Positions 14,201 through 25,222 of a DNA stretch of 64,000 nucleotides are shown piece after piece. The notes below the pieces were generated by a model that saw only the letters and a program-made list of their open reading frames with translations, was not told where the DNA came from and made no database searches. Location: contig RSEF01000002.1 of assembly GCA_003993805.1 (NCBI GenBank), positions 2,254,602 through 2,318,601 of the forward strand. The letters are read 5' to 3'. Each line of letters opens with the position of its first letter. Positions within the stretch are counted from its first letter, which is position 1. This stretch comes from Himantopus leucocephalus (taxonomy: Eukaryota; Chordata; Aves; Charadriiformes; Recurvirostridae). A program made the translations under genes and the position numbers.

Positions 14201-14353
14201 GCCTCGACTTGGATACTGTGCCAGAATTGAGGATAATGCCTTTAATCTCTTTCTGCATTCCAGAAAGTCCTGGTTGAAATGAAAATCCGTGGAGGCTGAG
14301 AGAGGAAGTCCATCCCTCACCCGCACCACACAGGCAAAGAAGATCATGGACAT
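2026..14353 (-). CDS. SEC22C: SEC22C, vesicle-trafficking protein SEC22 homolog C (whole coding span, 6 exons)
   Basis: SEC22C is a SEC22-family membrane protein of the early secretory pathway (ER and Golgi). Unlike SEC22B it lacks a SNARE motif and has several membrane spans. Six coding exons, read on the minus strand, join in consistent phase to 304 residues. This is about the length of the human protein (around 303, from memory). Residues 1 to about 119 form the longin domain. A polar linker follows, then four hydrophobic segments at roughly 184-207, 223-246, 252-270 and 274-292. The C terminus is KQPDCGV, as in mammals. The start is the ATG at 14353, which gives [20 protein letters not shown]. 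An upstream ATG in another frame opens only a short ORF. The promoter and any 5' non-coding exon are not visible. Family identity rests on recognising the protein; the membrane topology is inferred from hydrophobicity. Confidence 0.96.
2227..3987 (-). other. SEC22C: SEC22C intron 5
   Basis: AT-rich intron bounded by the GT donor at 3987 and the AG acceptor at 2227. I see no repeat or conserved element in it. Confidence 0.85.
3988..4053 (-). CDS. SEC22C: SEC22C coding exon 5 (66-nt exon)
   Basis: This is a phase 0-0 exon of 22 codons, [22 protein letters not shown] when split at VIA (11 polar or small residues, then a hydrophobic run). The acceptor is ccaaacag at 4054 and the donor is CAG|GTATGT at 3987. 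It contributes the start of the second membrane segment. Because its length is a multiple of three, skipping it would keep the frame but remove part of that segment. Confidence 0.9.
4054..4656 (-). other. SEC22C: SEC22C intron 4
   Basis: A 603-nt intron with consensus GT/AG ends and nothing else recognisable. Confidence 0.85.
4657..4775 (-). CDS. SEC22C: SEC22C coding exon 4 (first membrane segment)
   Basis: The acceptor is ttttttttaag at 4776 and the donor is CAG|GTAACC at 4656. The 119-nt exon is too short for ordinary ORF scans. It reads [20 protein letters not shown] and then [16 protein letters not shown], a hydrophobic helix typical of the SEC22A/C C-terminal half. It restores phase 0. 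Confidence 0.93.
4776..9732 (-). other. SEC22C: SEC22C intron 3
   Basis: The largest SEC22C intron, about 5 kb. It is AT-rich and contains a single N at 8046 after a G run. No CR1 element or coding exon was recognised. Confidence 0.85.
9733..9915 (-). CDS. SEC22C: SEC22C coding exon 3 (end of longin domain and linker)
   Basis: The acceptor is tgttccag at 9916 and the donor is G|GTAAGT at 9732-9731. The 183-nt exon encodes the [10 protein letters not shown] helix followed by a polar linker ([28 protein letters not shown]). This linker replaces the SNARE motif of SEC22A/B and is the least conserved part of the family. Confidence 0.93.
9916..11801 (-). other. SEC22C: SEC22C intron 2
   Basis: A 1.9-kb intron. 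It holds small chance ORFs only (for example at 11019-11249 on the plus strand) with no family resemblance. Confidence 0.85.
11802..11965 (-). CDS. SEC22C: SEC22C coding exon 2 (second half of longin domain)
   Basis: The acceptor is ctatttcag at 11966 and the donor is G|GTTTGT at 11801-11800. The 164-nt exon reads [14 protein letters not shown], then [12 protein letters not shown] and SRPYAFLEF, which match the family. Reading past the donor gives a stop almost at once. An alternative GT five bases further on would create a stop codon when joined to exon 3, so this donor is preferred. Confidence 0.94.
11966..14171 (-). other. SEC22C: SEC22C intron 1 (first coding-region intron)
   Basis: A 2.2-kb intron between coding exons 1 and 2. 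Nothing recognisable apart from short chance ORFs. Confidence 0.85.
14172..14353 (-). CDS. SEC22C: SEC22C coding exon 1
   Basis: This exon encodes residues 1-61 (the last codon is split CA|T), the first half of the longin domain. The exon itself starts at 14381, after an acceptor (ttttcag), so 28 nt of 5' UTR precede the ATG and at least one non-coding exon must lie upstream. The donor is CA|GTAAGT at 14171-14170. Motifs seen include [17 protein letters not shown] and LAQYPSRG. Confidence 0.95.
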
Positions 14354-14570
14354 TCTCCACTGGAGTACTCATGAGGACAGTCTGAAAATGAAATATTAAA
14401 CTAGATTAATGGCACATTAAAGGATGTGATATTAGTTACTTACAATCCAAGATGCTAGCCAGAAATAAGTCAAGATAAGAGTTTATTCACCGTTGCTGCT
14501 GAACAGTACCTCTTGTAAGACCACTGTCATTGACCGGCAATCAAACTGTTCTCTAAGGTCACGGTTATGT

Positions 14571-14604
14571 CTATTTTTTGCCTCTCTCTATTTTTTGCCT
14601 CTCT
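14571..14604. repeat. 17-bp perfect tandem duplication
   Basis: The unit CTATTTTTTGCCTCTCT occurs twice back to back (14571-14587 and 14588-14604). It is pyrimidine-rich and has no known function. Confidence 0.9.
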
Positions 14605-14784
14605 CAAATGAAAAGGTGAGGCAGGGAATTTGACAGGGGAATTATCTACCTGAACAATATCACTATTTGCCCTCCTTCTGCTTTACCTCAAGCATCAGAA
14701 ATAACGAGTAAGGTTCTTGAAGGTATGTATGGAAACTGGCTAACTCCCACTGACACACTGCATCTTCACTAGTTTTGCAAATAT

Positions 14785-14872
14785 CAAAGAATCACAGAAT
14801 GGTTAGAGTTGGAAGGGACCTTCAAGATTATGTCATTCCAACCCCCCTGCCATGGGCAGGGACACCTCCCAC
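14785..14872 (-). mobile_element. CR1 LINE 3' fragment, cut off by the assembly gap
   Basis: The sequence runs AATCACAGAATGGTTAGAG, then GGAAGGGACCTTCAAGA and CCCCCCTGCCATGGGCAGG. This is the reverse complement of the conserved 3' end of avian CR1 retroposons. The copy runs straight into the N gap at 14873, so its 5' extent is unknown. Confidence 0.92.
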
Positions 14873-14972
14873 NNNNNNNNNNNNNNNNNNNNNNNNNNNN
14901 NNNNNNNNNNNNNNNNNNNNNNNNNNNNNNNNNNNNNNNNNNNNNNNNNNNNNNNNNNNNNNNNNNNNNNNN
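14873..14972. other. assembly gap of exactly 100 N
   Basis: The run of exactly 100 Ns suggests a placeholder of unknown true length. It interrupts a CR1 copy and lies in the interval where the SEC22C/NKTR promoter region and 5' exons are expected. Confidence 0.95.
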
Positions 14973-15007
14973 ACAAAACTGGTCCTGTTTTACCTCAAAC
15001 CAGGACA
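14973..15007 (-). mobile_element. possible edge of an endogenous retroviral LTR
   Basis: Read on the minus strand, the sequence begins TGTCCTGGTTTGAGGTAAAA, a TG-initial motif resembling the start of LTRs common in bird genomes. The rest is lost in the gap. The assignment rests on a remembered motif only; no coding sequence is visible. Confidence 0.25.
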
Positions 15008-15665
15008 GCATGCTAGGCCAATCCAGCATGTTCTTATTCCTTAGACATGTATGGGTACCCACCTGCATTGTAGCTGATAAAGGCATCACAGCTGCAGAGT
15101 ACTGTGTGTCTCTATGCTGTTATGGACCTCAGAGCAACTTGATTAGGGCTGTGCACTTCCATTGTGTCGTCGTGAAGAGTGGTTTCACTTGTCTCAAGGC
15201 AAGGTGATATGCCCTGGGACAAAGACTGGAGACCAGCATTTGAAATGCTGTGCCCATCATCGCGTCTGCTGCTCCCTCCATAATCTCTGTGAGGCAAGCC
15301 AGGATGTTTTTGTCAGAAACAGATGGAGGAGGACAGGGTGATTCTGGCTGCTTTCCTGCAGCCTGACATTGTTGTCAGAAATAGACCTGGCTACTGTGAA
15401 AGAACACTGTCTGCCTTGACAGCAAGAGGCTCCTTGCCTTTAAATTAAAACATCTGGACTTGCAAACTGGCATTTGCAGGTCCTTCAGTCAGACTACCTA
15501 TTGAATAAGCACAAGCCCATCTGCTCTTTGGTGCTTTGTCAAGAGCTTCCCTTCGCATAATCTGAAACAGAGACCACTGTTGGGCACCTAATTCAAAATA
15601 TCTCAGATTGGGTTCGCAGTGCAGGGTGTTAATAGGGCATGAGAGCAAAGTTTACCTGCCAAAAG

Positions 15666-15747
15666 GAGAAGGGCACTTTGATAAAGGCTCTGGTGTTGTG
15701 CCCTCAGAGAAGGGCACTTTGATAAAGGCCCTGGTGCTGCACCCGCC
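15666..15747. repeat. 41-bp tandem duplication
   Basis: The unit starting GAGAAGGGCACTTTGATAAA occurs at 15666 and again at 15707, with a few substitutions toward the end. The unit is not part of a recognised gene. Confidence 0.8.
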
Positions 15748-17480
15748 TCAGCTAATGGGTTATCCCTTGCAATCACTACATAAGTTCTCCTCCACCATCC
15801 CATTTCCAAGTGATTTGCAGCACATGGAAAGAACTGCTTAGGCAGGAAGGGTGCAAGTAGATGTGGCTCAAAGAGAATTTTTTTCTTCTTCAGGCAAAAT
15901 TCAGGTATATTTAGGGCAAAAGAATAAGGCTAGTATTTGGCCATAAACAAAAAAAAAAAAAAGCCCAACCCATATGCTTTGTACTGGCTGTTGTGGAAAG
16001 GTGTCCGAGCTTAGGGAGATGCTGCAGCTCTAACCAGTGGAAGAACTGGTCTCTGTCTTCTGCCTGCTGAGAGTCCAAGGATTGGTTTTGAAAATCAGAG
16101 TGACAGAGGAGGAACTTAGCCCTCCCCCATTTGGCCAGCAGCTTAAGTGCATAATCTAAATGTCTGTGGCTTATGGGGAAGTAGTTGAGTTATGCGATTT
16201 TGCCGACAGTTACATCATGCCTGAAAGGAAGGGAACATCACAGGTGTTGCCATTCATTTTGATAGGACTATGCTGTCTTGGCGATACCATAAAGGAGAGT
16301 AAAAGGTACTACTACAACTGGCCATGGTCTAGAGCTCACCTCACCTTCATGTACCAGCTCAGTTACATGGTCAAGTGCAATGCAGGATCCCATTCTGTAA
16401 GGGATTTATCCATTGCCTGAGGGACAAGCTGAAACATGAACAAAAATGTAGGCAGATACTCCCTGGTATTGATTGATGTGGGATTTCCAATATTGTACCA
16501 AAGAGGGGTATGTTTTGCGGGGAAAGGGGGTGTGTCCATCCCTGTAATAAATAGCTTTCCTTGGATAAATTCTGTGGAAAATAAAAATGGAGTAGGAGGA
16601 GGCATGGATTATGGGTACAGAGAGTCAGCATAATGGAAAACAAGTTGTATTCTCTGAGTTAATGCTTCTTCAAGTACAATAAACAGCAATGCCAGGAGTG
16701 GGTTTTGTGCCACAAACTTAGCTTTGCCCTCATTCTGGCAGTGATGGGCTGTTTGGAATGGCAAATTTGGGGTGATTTGGCCATCAGCTAATTTTGGGTG
16801 GAGGAACAGTAGATCCTAAAGGGGGAGTGTTGGCTCTGGGTAACAAGTACGCGCACACGTCTGAGGGTACTACATGGTGCAGAACGTACTGTTAAAGGTT
16901 AAATGTCCTCTGACCGAGTGTCAAATGCCTATTCCATAACCAGTGGTGGGATGAAACTGAATGTTGGGTTATTTGTCCTGTGTCATTAGAGTATCTCCTG
17001 CACATGTGATTTACATGGGATTTTAGCTGTTGCACAGGGTATTATATACCTGTTACTCTTAATTGCTGTGTTCTGCCAGCTCCCCTCTTCTTGGAAGCTG
17101 AAGTCAGTGTCTCTTGTATGTTCCTTGACTAGACCAGTATGAATCCCTCATGAACCTATTATGTAGGACCTCTGCCTTGCAAGTCATAGTACCCTCATCC
17201 ACATGCCCAGTGCAGTTTTTCTTGAATTTTGGAAGAAATGTTAATGAAGCTTGAGGTTCTGGGATGCCTTTCTCAAAAATCACCAGTAGGCTTGAACTAC
17301 AGCTGCACCGGGAGCCCATGGAGTGCCACTTCTTAGGAAATCTCAGGCTCAGAATGGATAAACAAGTACCGTGGCCTGGGTTAGCTTCTGCTGCTGGGTG
17401 AGAATGGCCTTGGTACCAGTTCTGGGTTTCAGGGAATTTATTTTTATTTTTTATTTTATCCCCCCCCCTATGATTCTCAT

Positions 17481-17950
17481 TCACAGAATGATAGGGATTG
17501 GAAGGGACCTCTAGAGATCGTCTAGTCCAACCCCCCTGCCAGAGCAGGGTCACCTACAGCAGATTGCACAGGATGGCGTCCAGGTGGGTTTTGAATGTCT
17601 CCAGAGTGGGAGACTCCCCCACCTCTCTGGGCAGCCTGTGCCACTGCTCTGCCACCCTCAAAGGAAAGTTCCTCCTCGTGTTTAGATGGAACTTCCTACG
17701 TTCAAGTTTGTGCCTGTTAAATTTGGTTCGTCCTTGTGTGGTTCTTGTATACACAATTTTGTTCCCCTGTTCTATCAGTCTTCTCAGAAATGGAGGTCTG
17801 TTTTGTGCAAGTTTCATACTGAGGTGGTGAGGGTTGGTGCTGGGCAGATTTGCGTTAAGGGATGGCCTGACACTGTGCATGGCTTGGTGAAGATGTAACA
17901 CATGGTTGGAGTAGCTCAATCCCATTTTTCCAAGAGTGGATTGCATTGAA
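17481..17950 (-). mobile_element. CR1 LINE 3' end with the C terminus of its reverse-transcriptase ORF
   Basis: The plus strand shows ACAGAATGATAGGGATTGGA, then CTAGTCCAACCCCCCTGCC, the inverse of a CR1 3' end. On the minus strand an open frame (17554-17946) reads through RTTQGRTKFNRHKLERRKF, then QWHRLPREVGESPTLETFK, the standard end of CR1 ORF2. The copy is 5'-truncated, as most CR1 insertions are. The relatively intact frame suggests a CR1 subfamily of moderate age. This is not a host gene. Confidence 0.93.
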
Positions 17951-18407
17951 ACCGAATTGAAACCTGTCCTGAGCTCAGATTTCTGTCCTGGGATTCAGGG
18001 GCATATCCAGTTGTGTAAGTGGTTTGAAAAGGGCTCCAGTGAAGCTTCATCTAACATAGCAGGGTGGCCATAACCACAGAAAATAGTTAACCCATCATTA
18101 TTGTGAACTCTTATTTTCTTATAAATTGTTATGAATTGCTGATAAGTATTGCTAACAAGTACACCCCTTCTTGGGAGGGGAGGAAACATTTTTTAAGAAG
18201 AAATGTAAATTTCACTTGAGAGTCCCCTTGTAAATGGGTCCCTTCTGCTATTAATGGGCGGTGAAAAGGCACCAGGTAGGACTGTGTTGTCTTTGATGGT
18301 TGTGCTATTCTGATGGCTTTCTTATATCCGTTAGCACTAAGGAGGTAAAATGCTTGGACTTTGTTTAGTGACAATCTGCAGATTCTTTTTGTTTAACCTT
18401 CTTGCAG

Positions 18408-18515
18408 GTGAAAAAGGGATTGGCAAAACAACTGGAAAGAAGCTGTGTTACAAAGGCACTACATTCCATCGTGTGGTTAAAAACTTCATGATTCAGGGTG
18501 GGGACTTCAGCGAAG
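18408..18515 (+). CDS. NKTR: NKTR exon: cyclophilin core ([15 protein letters not shown])
   Basis: The acceptor is cttcttgcag and the donor is GAAG|GTAAAA. The exon starts in a split Gly codon (G|GT) and reads [20 protein letters not shown] and then [15 protein letters not shown]. The catalytic Arg and Phe of cyclophilins (CypA R55 and F60) are both present. The preceding exon of the domain is not in the readable sequence. Confidence 0.96.
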
Positions 18516-21500
18516 GTAAAATATGCTTTTAAAACTGCAATGTTTTAAGTGGAACAGAAATGTTATAACTTAAGTGGTTATAATGCAGCTTTAGAAGATG
18601 CAATGGAAGCGTTACAATGCCATAAAAATAATTCATTTGGTGTGAAGTATAGCATAGATCACCCGTTTCTTTGTTAATGTTTGAAATTCTAAAATTTTTC
18701 AACTGAAGTAATATTTATTTAGAAAATATGTTAAGTTAAAGAAGAAAAATAAAACCACCTTGCTGGAGTTATCACCTGTCTTGTTAAAACAGAATTCAAA
18801 TCCAAAATGTAGTCTTGCTGCTTTTCACTTTTGTGTCCGCAATAGAGGCAACACTAGTAATGCTCTATTGATATGGGGACATAACTATTTGAATAAGTTT
18901 TCTTTTCTTCATTATTTGTAGTAAATGAGCTAGAAGTCTTTAACAAGTAAGTCTCCAAAAGGAGATTTTTCCAGGAGTTTGTTTCCTTCCCTGCAGTATG
19001 TGTACGACATAATGTTTTAGCCTTCCCTGAAATACCTGTCCTTACTAAAATGTGTATTTTCTTCACTGTGTCCTGAAATCTTGTACCTGACAAAACAGGC
19101 ACGGTGAGGGAATATCTTGTTTCGAGAGTCGAGTAGAAGTGCCTTTAAAACTGCTACCTACTTTCTTACCTCATCTGTTCTAGTGGTCTCTCGGCTGCTT
19201 TGAGCTGGGCAAAATTGTTAAATTGTTGGTCATACCTACTGTGGTCTGGGTTTTTTTTTTGGTGGGTGTTTTTTTTTTGCTTGCTGTTCTTGTTTTGCTG
19301 TCTGCTGCTGCTTTAACAAATACCGGTGAGGATTAGCCTTTGGAGCCCTGCTACCCTGCTTCAGACTTCCCAGTGTTCAGAGGCACTAAGGCAATCTTCA
19401 TCCTCAATATTTTGAGTGTCAGCAGGATAATGCGCGGCTGTGACTTTTAATTAAGGAGCTTATGCTCAGATGGTAGTAACTGGCAAGAGAATCCTGGTTT
19501 GTTATAAACTGGTGGAATGTTACATACAGCTTTTTTCATAAATGAAACAAAAGGTTTAATTCGTGCTTTTTAATGCGTAGGTAATGGAAAAGGAGGTGAA
19601 TCTATTTATGGTGGCTATTTTAAAGGTAAGAGGAAATATGTCTTTGCAGATTCTTTATTCAGTTCTGAGATAAACAAGTCTTGATTCCCAAGCTACTTAA
19701 TGAAAACAGGTCTACTTATAGATCACCTTTTGCATGAAACTAATGTTGCATGAGAATTATTTTTATATGCATGACTTTCAGATAATTTTTTTGGTAATAT
19801 TTAACTTTAACTGACAATTAATTAAGGCTAACATTATTGGTTAAACATGACTTTCAGCATGGAGGTTAGGCAACTTTATTCATGAATAAACTCCTATCTT
19901 CCTGCCTAAAACTGTCAACATATTCTTTTATTTATAGAGAATGTGGTCTTTTGCAAAATGAAAAGGTAAGAGACAAAAGCTCAGTAACACAAATTCAAAC
20001 TCTGTTCCCTTGTACCCTCCCTAGTAAATATATAGACAACTGATACGTCCGTTTGTAGATGGATATCTGTGTTGCTTGGAGAAATGAAGAGTTCTGTGTC
20101 TAACCTTTCTGAGGGTTAATGACTTATTCTGAGAGAGAATACTGGCATAATTTCCAGCTCTAAACAGTTACTTCTTCTTTTGTTAATGTCCCTTTCCTCC
20201 CCTTCCCTATTCAAGGTTTGTATGCTTGGTGTTCATTTCTAAAAGTGTTTGACTTCATTTATATGCTACACAAGTTATTTTACTGGCAAAGAATTTGTAA
20301 ATAAATGTACATTTACCTCTTTTTGAAATCTGTTGTTGGAAGGAAAATGGTGAGTTTATGAAGTATTTGTTCAAGATGTACAATTCTTGCAAAAACCCCA
20401 GGTAGTTACTGTGGTATTCAAGTGTTAATAAAGGCACTATATGTATTTATGTTAAAGCCCCTGGTTCTATATGTTTTGCAAATAGCTCTGTGTGGTTAAG
20501 TGCATGCCATTAAGTTTGAAACAGAGACATAGGTTGGTGTTGGAGTATTACAGCCTTTAGTCAAAAGAAAGCCTTGAGTAGATCCATTTGCTAAGAAGTT
20601 ACTAGGGTTTGTTTCTAAAGGTGGAGAGTGCTAAACATGCAGCATCGTGTTTTGATATGTAATCTTAAAAATAATGGCTTTGTACACTCAAATTACTATT
20701 TTCAGCTTTGAAAATGAACTTCAGAAGATCTGGTTTTATATTATGCTGTACAACCAGGAGTCCTCTTTAAATCACTGGAATATAAAATGCGTGTTTAGTT
20801 TAGTCTTAATTGATTTTATACTTAAGTTGTGGGAATAATATGTTCTTTAGTTTCTCATTCAGGTATCTAGGGTTTTTTTTCCCCTTGTGCATTTTGAGAC
20901 TTCCCATTTTGAATTGATAGGTGGCTGTCTTTTAATGTGCTGTACCAGGGGAATGGCTTAGATCTTTCTGCCTGAGGTGCATGCTATGTAAATAACAGTA
21001 TCATGTACGTTAAGTCTTGTTTTAGGATGCCAGTAAGTCTGCCAACCTTATTTTTATTCAGAAAATGATAGATTTAAATCCAAGTCTGAGAATGTAATGT
21101 TTATTGAAGACACTAATAATGACTTTTTTCATTAGAAATGTTTGCACTGTATCTGAAACTTCTTCTTTTAGAAAGAATGATTTCTGTCTCATAACTGCTT
21201 CTACTGTAACTTTTGAGAGGCTTGTTTAAACCTGATCTTTGTTTTTTTCCAACCTGTTCATGTTTCTTCAGCAGCAGAAGAATTTCTTCTTATAGCATCT
21301 ATAAGTTACTAAGAAAATTAGATTTGCATTCCTTGTCAGGGAAAATCTGACAAACATATTTTTTCTTCAAACAGATGAAAACTTTATTCTCAAACATGAC
21401 AGAGCGTTCCTTTTGTCAATGGCAAACCGAGGGAAACATACCAATGGTTCCCAATTTTTCATGTGAGTAGATGTAATACGACAGTTGAGCTCTTCTTAAA

Positions 21501-24500
21501 CAGAGAAGCGCTGTTCATGAGAAAGATGGTATTGCTAAATTATCTATTACAATGTTATCCGTCTTATTTTAAGTAGGGTTGAGGGGGGTACCTGCAGTGT
21601 AAGCTATAATAGGACACATTAGTTGTTGCAATTTGCTTGTGGCATTCATTTGGATTAGAAGCTGGTACTACATGGATGTTCCTTGTTCATCACTTTTTAC
21701 CCTAAAAATATGGCTTATGCAATAAGTTCTTAGTGTCCGGAAAATAGATTCTTTGGCTTTTTGTGTGCACTGACCAAATCTTAACAGATTATCTGCAAAT
21801 TATGATGTTGAGCATTGTATCCAAAAGGGAGTGAGATCTAGAGGTGGTTTGTATGGTTTTGCACGTGCTCTTTAAAATATGATGATTTATTATTTAGTTT
21901 TGGGATTCTTTTCTTTTGTTTTGTTTTTTGGTTTGGTTTTTTTTTCCCCAGGGGGAGGATGAGTGGGGCTGTTTGTTGTTTTGTTTTGTTTTTTTATTTT
22001 GGAGTGTTTGTTCCTGACATGCTTTTCTTCTATATTGCTGCATAGTTCTGTTTACTTGTGCATATACCAACTACTTTGGTACCAGCACTATGTAAAAATA
22101 TGTGCTGATAATCAGATTTTTACCTTAAAAAAATCTATTCTAGTATGTAGGCGTATTCTTTTAAACTGTAGAAAATGCATTACTCTCTACCATCAATACA
22201 TACTCAGGTCTAATATGTCAGGGTCTTCTGGTTAAAGTAGTTGTATTCTAGGTTCAGTATTAATATTTTTAAACATGCTTATTTGTATGTGATTATTCCT
22301 CCTGTTAACTCCCTTTTAAAAATTGCCTTCAGTTAATGTTTAACAGATCGTATTTGGAAAGATCTGGATTATAACTTTGGGCTTGTGCTGAGAAGAACTT
22401 TGTGAAATAACATTGGTGTTTTCAGAAGTAAATTTTAGTGTAGTTACTTAACTAGAAAAAATGTTTTTTCTTTGCCATCTTTCTTGGGGGATAAGAATGA
22501 ATGGCGCTTCACTGTCTTCAGTAAAGGAGTAAAATGTCCTCAAGAATCTTTCTTTTTTTCTCTGCCTGAAAAAGATCTTCAGTATGACACAATGAAGTTC
22601 AGATAAGAGACATTTTTAGGTTTCTTCCTAAAGAATGCCCTTAAAATGGAAAATCAATAGGAACCTAAGAGGAAGACTTTTGCAGTTATCACTGTTCTGA
22701 CTTTCCATAGAGATAAAATCATGTGTAAAAAAAANTGTTGTTCTTCCTCACGGTAAATCTGAATGGAAATATATATGCATTAATACAGAATACAATCTAT
22801 ATATAAAAAGCCCTTGTGGTTTAATGAGTTCTCTGCAAGACCTTGGTTCACTATTTATTAGTTTGTGACTTATCTTTTTGTTTTCTTGTCATAATTTTCC
22901 ATTTTTAAGCTTATCTGAACAATATACATGAAAACTTAATGATGTCACATCAGTCAAGAAGCTGTCATTTGAGGGCTCTAAAGTTTCTTTTCTCTCCTGC
23001 GTTTGATTCAGAAGTCGTCATCTTTCCCTTATGCTTAGTAGAGTCAGCTTACTTGTTACTTGTTGATTTAACAAGATGTAAACACCTTCTCTCTCCCCAC
23101 ACACCAAAACAACCTAAGGTTGTGTTAGATGCTAAATTATAATTTACATGGGACAATGAAATGAACAGTGTTTAAGAGCACTTTCATCAAATACAGAAGT
23201 ATTTTGAAAGGTGCAGATTTCTTCAAAAATATCTGTTCTTTCATAAAAACACTGTAAAGAGAAAGAGTTAGTTTGGTGGGAATTCAGGCAGAGTAAGATG
23301 CCTAAACGTAGTCGTCTCCACGTAAGCTAGGTTCACCTCAGCTACCTGTAGGAATCTAAAGCCATTTTTAGGGTCCTGGGGTGTCCTACCTGGCCTTCAG
23401 CTGCTGGGAGAGAAAGGTGTGGATGTTCTGAAGGTCTTATGTCTCACCTGCCCGCCCCGTGCAGATTTCTTGGGTATCCTGTAGTGTCTTAAATGGCACC
23501 AGCTTGCCCTAGAGTCAGGCAAGTGAATCGAGCCCAGGATTAAAGTCCCAGTATAACGGATGAGGTTTAGGTGGGCTGCTGTCTAAGTCTTTAAAGTGGG
23601 TTCTAATGCTTTAGACCTCTATGACCTTTTTGACCAGGGCTTTTTTCATTTTACCACATGCAGACATCTAATGCTGTTTGAGACGCCATTGGGACTTCCA
23701 AAACAGGGCGTGCAGATATGATGTAGCACCTGCGAGACACCCTGCGCTCCTGGAGTAGCAGCTGGAAGCCAGGCAGGATGCAGTTAGGGCAGCTCAAGAT
23801 GCCTGTGTGTTGGCAACTGAGCGTTCTCCCCAGATCCGACCAGCAGCTGAGATGCCTAGCTCACTTGTGGATGCCTTTACTGTATTCAAGTTTATGCGTT
23901 TAAGCTGAAACCCACCTTTGGCCTCCAGTACTGCAGCTGATCCTGGGAATGAATATATACAGTTGTAGAATCCATGCAGAAGCCGCTGAGGCTGCTCCTA
24001 AAGGCAGGTGTGTATGGATACAGTCAGTTGCAAAGTCAGGTTCATATTTGATAACTTGATTTATGAATAGGCAAAGATGGATGGTGGAACACATAGTTCA
24101 ACAATCTGTGGTTTTGTATATTTTTTTAACGGTGGAACTTGGTTTCTGCTTCAAACATAGAGAGTTTGAATTTCAGGATTCTAAGTAGGAAACAACTGCT
24201 AAAGACAGTTTCTGACTTAACTTTAAAATGCAATATGTTAAAGCAGTTAGTCTTCCTTGGTGACATTTGTCTGATTACTTTAGGGAATGTACTGTGCGTC
24301 TCTACAGCTTTTCTTTAATAAAATATGTTTGTTTCCTTTAAGCTGAAATTAAAATGTGCTTCTTATACTCAAAAGAATGCTCAGTTATTCAGTAGTTTAT
24401 CATTAGGCAAAATGTTCTTCAAATGTGTAACCTGAAAATTGTGTGAAAGGCAGTTTTCAGTGACAGTCTTTCGATACTTTTTTTTTAATGGTTTGGACAT

Positions 24501-25182
24501 GTTTAATTTTATTTATCAGATTTATAGAAAGGGAAATAGTTCATCTCCATCTGAACTTCTTTAGATGTTTGCATTTTTTTCATAGATAACTTCAGGGGTG
24601 AGAACTCTGTATTCTCTGTTGTGCACATGTCTAATGTAGCAGATAAGGAATTCAAATAAGTTATTTTCTTTTATATTAGTATTTATCCAAGTAGGGCTAA
24701 AATAATAGGAAGAATCCTGACTGTAACGGTTTTGCTTGCTCATCAGAAGTGCTTTCCCCGCTTACCACAGAAAAGTGTCATTTGGAATAACTAGCCTTTA
24801 CAGACAGTAATTAGGTAGCAAATATGTCTTTGACAGACTGCGCTAACAAACTGGTCACAGCAAGTCTCTATGCAATGCCTAAAAATTGTTTAAAGTTGAG
24901 CAACAGTGGTGAGTTCTACTTGAAATAGAAGCTCCAGACTAATCTTAATGTAAACAAGCATCTGACCAATCCTAAAGTATCATCAGCTTTCTTTGATTCA
25001 TCAGGAATTTCTCTGGCATGAATGAGTTTGAAGCATTTATAAGCAACCATAGAGAGCTGGGCATGGAAAAGACAGTGTAAGTATTGTTAGGAATCTCCAG
25101 TAAGGCCAGTGTAACTAGAATGAGCATAAATTAAAGCACTGGTAGAAACTGGCAAGATGCAAAAGTAGAATAAAGAGTCAGA

Positions 25183-25222
<40 letters not shown>

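Larger units (their letters stand above)
14382..18407. other. SEC22C-NKTR interval: promoters, 5' exons and possibly SS18L2 expected but not seen
   Basis: This interval lies between the divergent genes SEC22C and NKTR. In mammals it contains both promoters, the small gene SS18L2 and the first NKTR exons. I searched both strands by eye for the NKTR start of the cyclophilin domain and for SS18L2 and found neither. The readable sequence is of ordinary composition, without an obvious CpG island. It holds two CR1 fragments, two small tandem duplications and a 100-N gap. Confidence 0.6.

Noticed and set aside
14775..15207. Open frames crossing the 100-N gap
   Set aside because: They are open only because Ns are read through. 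The left part is CR1.
17554..17946. 130-codon minus-strand frame as a possible host gene
   Set aside because: Its sequence is the C terminus of CR1 ORF2 within a CR1 insertion.
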